A DNA stretch of 64,000 nt from assembly GCA_011171075.1 (NCBI GenBank), contig DUFD01000044.1:1-64000 (forward strand). The letters are read 5' to 3'. Positions 23,154 through 32,438 of the stretch are shown one piece after another; position 1 is the stretch's first letter; each line of letters opens with the position of its first letter. The DNA is from Dehalococcoidia bacterium (lineage in GTDB: Bacteria; Chloroflexota; Dehalococcoidia; Dehalococcoidales; Fen-1064). A program made the translations under genes and the position numbers. The notes below the pieces were generated by a model. It ran no database searches. It had not been told where the DNA came from and saw only the letters and a program-made list of their open reading frames with translations.

Positions 23154-24863
23154 TCAACCAATTGAGTGAACACTTCGCAATACCTCGCTAACTGATGTAA
23201 TGCCCTTTCTCACCTTCGACATACCATCACGCCTCATGGTAATCATTCCCTCTTTAAGTGCTTCGGCGCGGAGTTCCTCCGTACTGGCCCCGCCGGTGAG
23301 CATTACTCTCAGTTTTTCGGTAATAACCATAATCTCAAAAAGGCCGGTTCTCCCCTGATAGCCGGTGTTGGCACAGACATTGCACCCGGTTCCCGGTCCG
23401 TATATCAGGGCCGGCAGCTCGGCCATTTCCTCGTGATAGGCGACCTCTTCTTCTGCCACCGGCTTGTAGGGAACGCGACAGTGGCTGCAGAGTCGGCGTA
23501 CCATTCTCTGGGTAACAGTCCCAACCAGTGTTGAGGAGATAAGATACGGTTCAATACCGAGTTCTATCAGTCGGAAGAGTACCCCAACAGCGTCATTGGC
23601 GTGAATCGATGAAAGCACCAGATGGCCGGTAAGGGCTGCCTGGACTCCTGTACTTGCCGTGTCCCGGTCGCGGATTTCCCCCACGAGTATTACGTCGGGG
23701 TCCTGCCGCATGGCGGAGCGAAGGCCGCTGGCGAATGTGAGCCCGGCCTTGATGTTGACCTGGGTCTGGCTGATATCGGCAAAGTGGTACTCCACCGGGT
23801 CTTCAATGGTCAGGATGTTATGCTCCTTTCGGTCGAGGGCGTTGATAGATGCGTATAGTGTGGTTGTCTTACCCGAACCGGTAGGGCCACCCACCAGTAT
23901 CAGACCGAAGGGGCTTTTCATCATCAGCTGGTATGTCTCCAGGGATTCGGGCAGCATACCCAGTTCCACTAGGGTGAGGAAGGACAAGGACTTGAGCAGG
24001 ATTCGCAATGTCACCCGTTCACCGTACACTGTCTCCATGCTGGCAGCGCGTATGTCGACATCTTTATCCCTCACCTTGACCTGAAACTGGCCGTCCTGGG
24101 GGCGTCTCTGTTCGGCGATGTTCATACCTGCCAGGATTTTTACCCGCGAGATTAATGGCGCATGTACCGACAATGGCAGGGGGGACATATCATGTAAAAT
24201 GCCGTCAATCCGGTAGCGGATACGCAGGTAGGTCTCTTGTGGTTCGATGTGGACATCGGATGCTCTGTCCTTGACTGCCTGGGCGATGAGTAGGTCTAAT
24301 GTCTGGGCAATGGGAGTCCGGGCAACCAGCTCGGGGGTTACTTCAGTCTCCACCGCTTCGGCGGGCGTCATCTGACTGACCTGCTTCTCTATTTCGGCGC
24401 TGGACTTGTAGTTGCGGTCGATGGCGTGCTCAATTTCACTGGGGATACCAAGCGCCGGTTCAACCTTCATCTTCACCTGGGTATTGATATCTTCAATCGC
24501 CTGGATGTCCTCCGGGTTTGCCATAACGACTACCAGTGAGTTGCCGGAGACGCTTAGGGGGATGAGGGTGTATTTCCTGGCGGTATCCTCCGGGATTAGC
24601 TGGAGCGCCTGGCGTTGTACGGAATGGCGCTTCAGGTCTATCAGTGGTACGTTGAGCCATATGCTGAGCACGGGGGCCAGTTCATCGAAACTGACCACTC
24701 CCTGTTTGATCAGAATATCAGTAAGATTACCACCATGCTCATGCTGCTGTTTGAGGGCGTCTTCGAGTTGCTCGGTGGTAATAAGCCCGTCCTCAACCAG
24801 CAGCTTGCCAAGATTTTTCCTGGCTACTCTTTCAGCGAATATCTCACTGCCGTTTATACTCAT
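23154..24863 (-). CDS. pilB: Type IV pilus extension ATPase (GspE/PilB family)
   Basis: A 569-residue hexameric ATPase. The N-terminal MshEN domain (NLGKLLVEDGLITTEQLEDALKQQ) is followed by the motor with Walker A GGPTGSGKTTTLYASI, Asp box TIEDPVEY, Walker B DPDVILVGEIRD and the His box. A four-Cys zinc motif (CSHCRVPY ... CNVCANTG) is complete. The ORF-track start (24935) adds 24 residues not seen in the family; the ATG at 24863 follows GAGAAGGAT and matches the usual N-terminus. No PilT retraction ATPase gene is present in the window. Confidence 0.95.
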   Translation of the reverse strand: MSINGSEIFAERVARKNLGKLLVEDGLITTEQLEDALKQQHEHGGNLTDILIKQGVVSFDELAPVLSIWLNVPLIDLKRHSVQRQALQLIPEDTARKYTLIPLSVSGNSLVVVMANPEDIQAIEDINTQVKMKVEPALGIPSEIEHAIDRNYKSSAEIEKQVSQMTPAEAVETEVTPELVARTPIAQTLDLLIAQAVKDRASDVHIEPQETYLRIRYRIDGILHDMSPLPLSVHAPLISRVKILAGMNIAEQRRPQDGQFQVKVRDKDVDIRAASMETVYGERVTLRILLKSLSFLTLVELGMLPESLETYQLMMKSPFGLILVGGPTGSGKTTTLYASINALDRKEHNILTIEDPVEYHFADISQTQVNIKAGLTFASGLRSAMRQDPDVILVGEIRDRDTASTGVQAALTGHLVLSSIHANDAVGVLFRLIELGIEPYLISSTLVGTVTQRMVRRLCSHCRVPYKPVAEEEVAYHEEMAELPALIYGPGTGCNVCANTGYQGRTGLFEIMVITEKLRVMLTGGASTEELRAEALKEGMITMRRDGMSKVRKGITSVSEVLRSVHSIG

Positions 24864-24960
24864 TTTTATATCCTTCTCAGGGAAGCCACATTCAGCGCAG
24901 TTCAGAAGAGTACCGACTGCTGCCCCTGATACCACGAGGATATCGATTCATTCCAGTTGG

Positions 24961-25326
24961 TTACGACAAGAGGCTTTCCACCCGACGTATTATCTCTGAG
25001 GGCTCTGCTGGTTTGGTTAGGTAATCGTCAGCACCCACCTGCCGCCCGACTGCCTTGTCCTTGTCCTGACTCCTTGCAGAGAACATCAGGATGGGCAGCC
25101 GGGCAGTAGCTGGTTCAGCGCGCAGGCGATGGCAGATTTCGTAGCCATCCATTCCTGGGAGCATGACGTCCAGGATAACGAGGTCAGGTTCTTCTGTCCG
25201 GGCTTTACGAAGCCCTTCAAGCCCGTTGCCCGCAGTGATTACCTGGTAACCATGTTTTTCCAGGGTGAACCTGATGTACCTCAGGCCCACGGGGTCGTCT
25301 TCAATTATTAAAATCTTCGTTTCCAT
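24961..25326 (-). CDS. Single-domain response regulator within the pilus operon
   Basis: A 121-residue receiver: D10/D11 (LIIEDDP), phospho-acceptor D53 (VILDVMLPGMDG) and K in YLTKPAEPSE. The track start is too long: GGGGA sits directly on the upstream ATG but 9 nt before the ATG at 25326, which also gives the classical METKILIIEDD start. Located between the major pilin and pilB, so phospho-signalling probably feeds directly on the pilus machine, as CheY-like PilG/PilH do elsewhere. Confidence 0.88.
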   Translation of the reverse strand: METKILIIEDDPVGLRYIRFTLEKHGYQVITAGNGLEGLRKARTEEPDLVILDVMLPGMDGYEICHRLRAEPATARLPILMFSARSQDKDKAVGRQVGADDYLTKPAEPSEIIRRVESLLS

Positions 25327-25463
25327 GCTAATCATTCCCCAGTCTGTGCCAGGGATTAACGCCAGATTCGAGCTAGCGTCTGTGGCCAGCATGCCCCCTC
25401 GAAGCTATTACAGGCATGCGGTCAGCTCTAAGCCCCTGCCGTTTTCTCGTCCTGCGTCAATTT

Positions 25464-25832
25464 CTAGTATCCGGTGGTTGCCTGAGTAACCAGCCCGGTA
25501 GTACTGCATGTATAAGTCCCCTTGGTCTCTGACATGCGCAGGTAGTCCGGGTAGAGAGGATAGTTCCTGTGCGGGAACCTCGTCATGTCCTTGGTGGCCG
25601 TAGTTACGGCGGTTACGCTGCTCCTCCCTTCCTTGGCCATCATTGTGTCCATAGCCGACTGGACCGTTATCAGTTCAGCCTTGGCGGCTTCTGTCTCGCC
25701 GCTGCCGACAAGCCCCGTAACATTGGGGATGATAATGGCAGCCAGTACACCGATGATTGCGATAACAATCAGCAGCTCTACCAGGGTAAAACCCCGGTCG
25801 TTTTTGAAAACCTTTCTTAGTAACGTGGTCAT
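25464..25832 (-). CDS. Type IV major pilin-like protein
   Basis: A 122-residue prepilin with a 14-residue leader and the cleavage site NDRG/FTLVELLIVIAIIGVLAAIIIPN (Glu at +5). The mature protein is about 108 residues: the hydrophobic helix, an amphipathic helix (ETEAAKAELITVQSAMDTMMAKEG) and a short Tyr-rich C-terminus (HRNYPLYPDYLRMSETKGTY). The GspG/PilA type is favoured because of size and isolation from the minor pilins. Aromatic residues are not dense enough to suggest a conductive pilin. It is flanked by two receiver genes. Confidence 0.9.
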   Translation of the reverse strand: MTTLLRKVFKNDRGFTLVELLIVIAIIGVLAAIIIPNVTGLVGSGETEAAKAELITVQSAMDTMMAKEGRSSVTAVTTATKDMTRFPHRNYPLYPDYLRMSETKGTYTCSTTGLVTQATTGY

Positions 25833-25914
25833 TTCTTCAGTCCCTCCAGTTTTTTGCCTGTTGCAGGTGTGGTTTTATCATTATTCCCCCATTTTCCTCA
25901 CCACCTTTTCCCCT

Positions 25915-26322
25915 CTATTCTTTTTTGGCGACTTCACTTTCGATTATCTCGTTCTGCATCTCTGCCAGGTATCTGTTGACCTCGGCAATGAAAGTCTGGA
26001 CATCAATTGGCTTGGTCAGGTAGCTGTTGCAGCCGGCGGCTATAGCCAGTTCTTTATCCACAGGCATGGCAAAGGACGTCAGGGCGATAATGGGGAGGTC
26101 CTCCTCGCTTTCTTGGCCACGAATCCTGCGGGTTGCCTCATGTCCGTCGATACCCGGTAGCTGGATATCCATAATAACGAGGTCTGGCTTTTCGTCGAGT
26201 GCCAACTTCACACCTTCAAGGCCGTCCCTGGCCTCGATTACCTCGTGTCCGCCTTTTTGCAGGATGAAACGGATTAAATACAGATTGGTATCGTTGTCAT
26301 CCACTACCAGTATTTTCTTCAT
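25915..26322 (-). CDS. Response regulator receiver paired with the 12-PAS kinase
   Basis: A 135-residue receiver: D8/D9 (LVVDDND), phospho-acceptor D52 (VIMDIQLPGIDG), switch ALTSFAMP and K in YLTKPIDVQTF. This DivK-like sequence is typical of cognates of large PAS kinases. GAGGAG is directly before the track start MRTMKK but 9 nt before the ATG at 26322, which is preferred. The gene overlaps the 3' end of the kinase gene by 26 nt, indicating coupled translation and a likely cognate pair. Confidence 0.9.
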   Translation of the reverse strand: MKKILVVDDNDTNLYLIRFILQKGGHEVIEARDGLEGVKLALDEKPDLVIMDIQLPGIDGHEATRRIRGQESEEDLPIIALTSFAMPVDKELAIAAGCNSYLTKPIDVQTFIAEVNRYLAEMQNEIIESEVAKKE

Positions 26323-29300
26323 TGTTCTCATCTCCTCTGTATTCCAGTGGTAGAGTTAAACCAAAATCACTGCCTTTGCCGTACTCACTCTTTATCCAGA
26401 TGTCACCCCCCAGCATTTGTAAGATTTTCCTGCTGTGGTGCAGTCCGAGACCGGTGCCTTCAAATCTGCGGGTAAGGCTTCCGTCGACCTGCTGGAAGGG
26501 CGCAAAGAGCTTGTCGATGTCCTCATTTTCAATCCCGATGCCGGTATCGATAACATGGACTTCTAGGGTGTCATCGTGTGTGTGACCGTTTTCCTCGTGC
26601 AAAGCAGCGATAATTCTGACGCTCCCTTGCTCGGTAAATTTGACAGCATTACCTCCCAGGTTTATCAGGACCTGTTTGAAGCGACGTCGGTCGGTGTAGA
26701 GCTGGATTTCCCCATCGGTTTCTGCTGTAAGTTCAATGCCTTTCGTTTGCGCGGCCGGGGTCAGTATATCCACCACTTCAGATATGAGTTCATTAAGGGG
26801 GAATTCCTCCAGTGAAAGCTCGACCTTTCCGGCTTCAATCTTTGAGATGTCTAAAACATCGTTAATAAGGCTCAGTAGGTGGTTACTGCTGCTCTTTACC
26901 AGGCTGAGTTGCTCTCTCTGCTCTTCGTTGATGTCTCCCGTCATGCCATCCAGAATCAGGCTGGTGAACCCGATGATTGAGTTCAGCGGCGTCCTGAGCT
27001 CATGGCTCATGCTTGACAGGAAGATGGACTTAAGGCGGTCTACTTCCTGGAGCCGGGCGTTGGCCTCTTCGAGTTCGCGGTTTTTCTCGGCAATCTCCCG
27101 CTCCGCTTCTTTTTGCTCGGTGACGTCAATAGTCACGGTTCGCAGTCCGACTGCCTTGCCGTCTTGAAGGATTGGCGCAGAATATGTGACAACCGGGTAA
27201 GTGCTGCCGTCCCTCCTCGTCTGGGTATATTCAACACGACCAAGGGTCTCTCCATTTAATATCCTCTGGATATTTTCCTTGACCCTTTCACGGTCCTCGA
27301 GGATGAAGACATCAAGCGGATTGAGGGGGGCAGCATTAACTTCACTCTCGTTATAGCCTGAATCTTCGATGGCTTTCTTGTTGGCGAAGGTGATGTTAAG
27401 CTTGTCGTCCATCTCGGTGACACTCAGTGGCAGGAGATTGACCAGGTCACGGAAGCGTCGGCGGGTATCCCGTAGTCTCTCCTCATTTTTCTTGCGTTCG
27501 GTAATGTCGAGGACGCTTCCCAGGACAGCCCGTTTCCCCTGGTACTGGATGGGCGCTACCGTTTCCATGAACCACCTGCTCTCACCGTCTCTGCTGGTGA
27601 CCGCGTACTCATAAGGCGTGGTACGTTCTCCTTTCAGCATGGCTCTCGCGTTTTTCCTTACCGTTTCCCTGTCTTCGCGACGTACTCTGGCCAGGGATCT
27701 CCTGCCAAGCACCCTGTCCTCAGTCATGCCTAAATCACTGATAAACTGTGGATTGGCAAAGACAAATTTTCCGTCCTGAACTATGTACATGCCGACCGGT
27801 GAGCTTAGTGACAGGGTCTGGAAGATTTCCTCCGCCTGCTTACGCTCGGTATTGTTGAGGGCACTCCCCAGGATAGCTCGTTTTCCCTGATACTGTATGG
27901 AGGCAATCGTTTCGGTAACCCACATAGTGTCGCCGTTTTTATTGAGGGCCCGGTACTCATAAGGTGTAGTACGTTCTCCCTTCAGCATGGCTATCGCGTT
28001 CTGCCTCACCATTTCCCTGTCTTCTGGATGAATTATGTCTTGAGGGTCAGTGTTGAGTATCTCATCTTTGCTGTAGCCGGCGTTTTTGAGGAATTCGTCA
28101 TTGTTGAAGACATACTTCCCGTCCTGCAGTATGTATATACTTGCCGGCGAGCTTAGCACTATAGTCTGGAAGATTTCCTCTGCCTGCTTACGCTCGGTGA
28201 TATCCATAGAGGCGATGAGCACGTTGGTTACCTTGCCCTGTGAATCAGATATCGGAGACAGATTGGCGAGGATGTTGATATAGGAGCCGTTTTTACGCAT
28301 AGTGCGGCACTCGATGTTTGCCACGCTTTGTCCTCTCATCACGCGGGCGAACGCAGCTTTCACAGCACGCGTGTCATCGGGGTGTAGCATTGAGAGAATG
28401 CTAATTCGTTTGATTTCCCTATCTGAATATCCGTGGTGCTTTTTCCATTCCTTGTTGGCAAAGAGGAGGTTAGCTTTCAGGTCTGTAGTGGCTATCATGT
28501 CCGGAGAGGTTTCTACCAGCTGTCGGTACCTCAGCTCGCTCTCCCGCAACCTCTCTTCAGCCTGTTTTTGCACGGTGATATCACGACTGATATAAGTAAA
28601 GAACGTTTCTTTCCCTGCTTGCCACTTGGCTAGGGTCATGCCTACCGGGATTTCAGTCCCGTCTTTTCTCAGCCTGACTGTCTCCGTCATGCCGCTTGGA
28701 GGGCTTGAGTTCTGAGATGAAAGCATGGCTTCGATCTCATCCTGGAAGGCCTGATGTAAACGCTCTGGCATTATCAGGGTTAATGGCTGACCGACAGCTT
28801 CGTCGGCAGAGTAGCCGTAAATTTTCTCAGCTGCCTTATTCCAGAGGACGATACGTGTCTGGGCATCAATTGTAATGATTGCCTGGTGGGCCGATTCTGT
28901 AACTGCACGGAAGCTCTCTTCGCTGTGACGCAGTGCCTCCTCCATCCGCCTGCGTTCAGTAATGTTGAAAGGAGTTGCCAGCACGGCTGGTCTACCCCGG
29001 TACTCGATGGGCGCGACAGACGTGATAATCCACTGGACACTACCGTCTTTATTAATACCCCTGAACTCGAAAGGTCTGGTCAGCTTTCCTTTAAGCATCT
29101 CAGCCATTTTCTCCGTGACCATTTCCACGTCGTCGGGGTGGATAAGCTTGCTCGGGTCCATGGCAAGAAGTTCAGCCTCGGTGTAGCCGGTGTTCCGACT
29201 GAAAGCTGGATTTACTAACTGAAATCTGTCGTCCTGGAGGATATAGACGCTGACAGGCGAGTTTTTCAATATGTCACTGAGTAGATTTTCGGCCTGTTTG

Positions 29301-32293
29301 CGTTCGGTGATATCCAGGATGCTGCCGAGGACAGCCCGCCTCCCCTGATACTCGATTGGGGCAACGGTCTCGGCGACCCATAGCATTTCACCGGTATTTG
29401 TAAAGGAGCGGTACTCATACGGTGTGGTACGTTCTCCTTTCAGCATGGCTATTGCGTTCTGCCTCACCATTTCCCTGTCATCCCGGTGGATGAGGTCTTG
29501 GGGTTCAATATTAGAAAGCCCTTCTTCGGTATAACTGATACGGTTGCGGAGCCGAGGATTGGTAAAAACGAACTTACCGTCCTGTGCTATATAGATACTC
29601 GCCGGCGAATTGAGCGCTATAGTCTGGAAAATTTCCTCTGCCTGCTTCTGCTCGGTGATATCCACAACGTTTCCCAGAACAGCTCGTTTCCCATGGTACT
29701 GGATTGATACCACCGTCTCTGAGAGCCATGCCTCAACCTCACCGTTCTCGTTGACAATCCGGTACTCATAAGGTGTGGTACGTTCTCCTTTCAGCATGGC
29801 TATCGCGTTCTGCCTCACCATTTCCCTGTCATCCGGGTGAACCCGGTCTAAAGAATGGGTACCGAGTAATTCGTCTTCGGTGGTGCCCCCGTTCATGAAA
29901 AACCGGGGATTGGCGAAGACAAACTCTCCGTCCTGGACAACATACATGCCGGCCGGCGACCTGAGTGATACCGTACGGAAAATCTCCTCTGTCTGCTTGC
30001 GCTCGGTGATATCTTCAAATACCGCTGTGAAATAACCTTTCTCAGGGCTGTATATTGAGCTTGCAACCCATTTCCCCAGCGGCTCGAAGTAATCTTCATA
30101 TCTGGCGCTTTCGCCGGTTGCGGCAACTTCTCCGAGGACATCGAACAGGTCGGCATTTGATACTGTTAAAGCGGGCATTATTTCGCTAAATCGTCTACCG
30201 ATTAATTGCTCCTTCTTAATTCCGACCAGCCCTTCAATACTGTCATTTGCCTCAAGGCATAACGCATCTACTGGTTTATCATTTTCATCCGTGATTATCT
30301 TTCCGTAAACAAAGCCCCCAGGCATATTTTCAAAGAGGGAGCGGTATCTCTGGGCACTTTGTGCTATCGCCTCTGCCATTCGCTTACGGTCTGTGATATC
30401 TCTGGTAGAGATAATGCCGATTGGTTTGCCGTTATATTCGGTCCGTACCCCGGTTACACTTACCCATATCTCGTCACCATTCTTTTTCATGCACCGGATT
30501 TCGTATAAACCCCGCCGGTCTTCCTTGAACAACCCCACAGTGATATGCTCAATTGCCCAGTCCTGGAACTCTGGCATAACGTAGTCGAGCAGATTGGCTT
30601 CGTATAGCTCGCCGATAGAGTCGAAGCCGAACATATCTGCGACAGCTTGATTGGCGAGTACAATTTTCATTGTTTCATCAATGACGAAAGTGCCCTCGAG
30701 CTTGGTCTCGAACAGGGCCCGGTACCTCGCTTCCGACTCGGATAATTTCTCTTCTGCCTGCTTCTGTGCGGTGACGTCTCTTATAACAGAAATAAAGCCG
30801 GTAGGCCTGCCGGTGGCATCTTTCAGTACGCTGGTGCTGGTTTCCGAGGGGAATCTGGAGCCGTCTTTTCTAGTGACGCCGTATTCGATACCTCTATCTG
30901 CCCCTGTTTCCAGTACGGAGTTCATGTCTGCCATTACTTTCGGGAGGTCCGTAGGGTCTACCAGTTTAAGGGAATTAGCCCCGATTAGCTCTCTGGGGGT
31001 CTTACAACCGTACATCTGTACTGCTTTTTCATTAGCATCGGTGATGATACCGTCGAGGTTGGTGACCACTATCCCGTCGGTCACCGATGAAAACATACGG
31101 CGTAGTTCTTCCTCACTCTCTCTTAAGGCTTCCTCTGCCCGTTGACGCTCGGTGATATCCTCCCCGGAACTGAGGTGACCAACGATAGTTCCGTCTTCAT
31201 CCCTAAGCAGGACATTATGCCAGGCGATAGTCCTCTCCTTACCACTCTTGGTCAAGACAGGATTTTCATAATACTCGGTTGCCTCTACTTCTCCGCTCAG
31301 AAGTTTCCGGGCAACTGACTTAACCTCTTCTCTTAATCTCGGTGGCAGGAAGTTATCAAACCAGTCCTTGCCTACGATTTTTTCCTCTGGATACCCAAGA
31401 ATCTCACAGCCCTTTCGATTTATCAGGGTGACCTTACCGCTGGTATCTATTGCCACAAAAACAACTCCGGCAACATCGAGATATTTCTGGGCAGTATCTC
31501 TTTCATGCCGCAATGCTTCCCTGCTCTGGCTTAAGTCTCTGAGGATAAGCTGATAGGGACGGGTGAGCCCGGCATCAACAACGGCTTGGAATATACAGCC
31601 GAGTGATACCAGTTGGGCCAGATGGGCTACCATATTGATTAACTCGTCATTGGTCTTAATAAAAGCGTAAACAATGCCAGCACCGGCGGTTATGGTCATG
31701 GCTGCAATTAGAAGTCTCAGGACACTGGAATTAAAGGAGCGGCGCTTCTGGAGTAGTAAAAGTATGGCACTGGCGTAGATGAGGGCAATAAGGTACTGGC
31801 TGGTATCTGTAAACAGGGCTTGACCCCCACCTCTGGTATTGGCTGCTGGTGACAAATTCCACAATATGACGGTTATTAGTAAGACCGGAGCAATGATGGC
31901 GTAAGCAAGGAAGACAGAGCGCGGTCTTAGCTTGTGGCCGATAAACAGGGGGGCAGCCAGGAAGGTGAGGCTCTCCATGTAACGGGTGGCTACCCAGAGA
32001 TGTTCCGCAGTGCTGTCACCGTATCCATAAATAGCTTCTAGGGAAAGTGTATGTGCCATCTGCAGACCACCGATGAACAGGTAGGCAATACCAATGAATA
32101 GAAGATAGTTATTACCTAGGTAGTTACGCGAGGTCCAGACGAGGATGAAAATCCCTAGGGCAATCGCTATACTGAACAAGCTGGCCAGACTGAGAAAAAG
32201 GTCATAGTTGTAGACGCTGGCTGCATAGAGCCCGCCCAGAGCGAGTGCCATCAAGAAAAAGGGTAAGTAGGTTCTGCGGTAGGGTATTCTCAT
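26297..32293 (-). CDS. Giant membrane histidine kinase: MASE3, 12 PAS domains, HisKA, HATPase
   Basis: About 1,998 residues. The N-terminal 250 residues form a multi-helix MASE3 sensor (FFLMALALGGLYAASVYNYD ... LLFIGIAYLFIGGLQMAHT). Twelve PAS units of about 119 residues follow, each closing with an ITERKQAEE-type linker, to about residue 1700. Then come HisKA (SSMSHELRTPLNSIIGF) and a complete HATPase (GGNAVKFTEQG, EGTGLGLHHSRKIL). Five PAS units are very similar and share MVRQNAIAMLKGERTTPYEY, so the gene grew by internal duplication. The track start (TTG at 32422) lacks a ribosome site; the ATG at 32293 follows AGAGGAG and gives a normal membrane start. First large gene of the pilus operon. 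Confidence 0.92.
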   Translation of the reverse strand: MRIPYRRTYLPFFLMALALGGLYAASVYNYDLFLSLASLFSIAIALGIFILVWTSRNYLGNNYLLFIGIAYLFIGGLQMAHTLSLEAIYGYGDSTAEHLWVATRYMESLTFLAAPLFIGHKLRPRSVFLAYAIIAPVLLITVILWNLSPAANTRGGGQALFTDTSQYLIALIYASAILLLLQKRRSFNSSVLRLLIAAMTITAGAGIVYAFIKTNDELINMVAHLAQLVSLGCIFQAVVDAGLTRPYQLILRDLSQSREALRHERDTAQKYLDVAGVVFVAIDTSGKVTLINRKGCEILGYPEEKIVGKDWFDNFLPPRLREEVKSVARKLLSGEVEATEYYENPVLTKSGKERTIAWHNVLLRDEDGTIVGHLSSGEDITERQRAEEALRESEEELRRMFSSVTDGIVVTNLDGIITDANEKAVQMYGCKTPRELIGANSLKLVDPTDLPKVMADMNSVLETGADRGIEYGVTRKDGSRFPSETSTSVLKDATGRPTGFISVIRDVTAQKQAEEKLSESEARYRALFETKLEGTFVIDETMKIVLANQAVADMFGFDSIGELYEANLLDYVMPEFQDWAIEHITVGLFKEDRRGLYEIRCMKKNGDEIWVSVTGVRTEYNGKPIGIISTRDITDRKRMAEAIAQSAQRYRSLFENMPGGFVYGKIITDENDKPVDALCLEANDSIEGLVGIKKEQLIGRRFSEIMPALTVSNADLFDVLGEVAATGESARYEDYFEPLGKWVASSIYSPEKGYFTAVFEDITERKQTEEIFRTVSLRSPAGMYVVQDGEFVFANPRFFMNGGTTEDELLGTHSLDRVHPDDREMVRQNAIAMLKGERTTPYEYRIVNENGEVEAWLSETVVSIQYHGKRAVLGNVVDITEQKQAEEIFQTIALNSPASIYIAQDGKFVFTNPRLRNRISYTEEGLSNIEPQDLIHRDDREMVRQNAIAMLKGERTTPYEYRSFTNTGEMLWVAETVAPIEYQGRRAVLGSILDITERKQAENLLSDILKNSPVSVYILQDDRFQLVNPAFSRNTGYTEAELLAMDPSKLIHPDDVEMVTEKMAEMLKGKLTRPFEFRGINKDGSVQWIITSVAPIEYRGRPAVLATPFNITERRRMEEALRHSEESFRAVTESAHQAIITIDAQTRIVLWNKAAEKIYGYSADEAVGQPLTLIMPERLHQAFQDEIEAMLSSQNSSPPSGMTETVRLRKDGTEIPVGMTLAKWQAGKETFFTYISRDITVQKQAEERLRESELRYRQLVETSPDMIATTDLKANLLFANKEWKKHHGYSDREIKRISILSMLHPDDTRAVKAAFARVMRGQSVANIECRTMRKNGSYINILANLSPISDSQGKVTNVLIASMDITERKQAEEIFQTIVLSSPASIYILQDGKYVFNNDEFLKNAGYSKDEILNTDPQDIIHPEDREMVRQNAIAMLKGERTTPYEYRALNKNGDTMWVTETIASIQYQGKRAILGSALNNTERKQAEEIFQTLSLSSPVGMYIVQDGKFVFANPQFISDLGMTEDRVLGRRSLARVRREDRETVRKNARAMLKGERTTPYEYAVTSRDGESRWFMETVAPIQYQGKRAVLGSVLDITERKKNEERLRDTRRRFRDLVNLLPLSVTEMDDKLNITFANKKAIEDSGYNESEVNAAPLNPLDVFILEDRERVKENIQRILNGETLGRVEYTQTRRDGSTYPVVTYSAPILQDGKAVGLRTVTIDVTEQKEAEREIAEKNRELEEANARLQEVDRLKSIFLSSMSHELRTPLNSIIGFTSLILDGMTGDINEEQREQLSLVKSSSNHLLSLINDVLDISKIEAGKVELSLEEFPLNELISEVVDILTPAAQTKGIELTAETDGEIQLYTDRRRFKQVLINLGGNAVKFTEQGSVRIIAALHEENGHTHDDTLEVHVIDTGIGIENEDIDKLFAPFQQVDGSLTRRFEGTGLGLHHSRKILQMLGGDIWIKSEYGKGSDFGLTLPLEYRGDENNEENTGSG

Positions 32294-32297
32294 AGGA

Positions 32298-32438
32298 CTA
32301 CCAGTCTCCTCTGGTAGAAAGTGAGGCAGGCATGTGTCGGTCGTAGCTGTCAACTGCGTATAGTGGGCATCGACCGATGAGGTTACCGTTGGGCCGGTTT
32401 GTGGATAGTGGCGGAACAACAAGGAACCTGTAACTCAT
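32298..32438 (-). CDS. Possible 46-residue leader peptide or small protein upstream of the giant kinase
   Basis: This ORF is too short for the track. The ATG at 32438 has a strong GGGAGGTAGGTG site with 6-nt spacing. The frame encodes about 46 residues beginning MSYRFLVVPPLSTNRPNG and ends at a TAG only 4 nt before the kinase ATG. The kinase ribosome site (AGAGGAG) lies inside the last codons of this ORF. The arrangement suggests translational coupling. No membrane helix or known family is visible, so it could also be a fortuitous ORF in the leader. Confidence 0.4.
   Translation of the reverse strand: MSYRFLVVPPLSTNRPNGNLIGRCPLYAVDSYDRHMPASLSTRGDW

Noticed and set aside
25464-25832. Major pilin as a conductive e-pilin
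   Set aside because: The mature protein has few aromatic residues, clustered near the C-terminus, and no Trp; this does not meet the pattern of known conductive pilins.
27470-29840. Repeated DNA blocks in the kinase gene as a mobile element or assembly duplication
   Set aside because: The frame stays open, repeat units match PAS domain borders, and intervening PAS units differ, so protein-domain duplication explains them.
30651-31145. 164-residue plus-strand ORF inside the giant kinase
   Set aside because: Opposite-strand shadow of PAS-coding sequence; Ser/Leu-rich translation without any family pattern.
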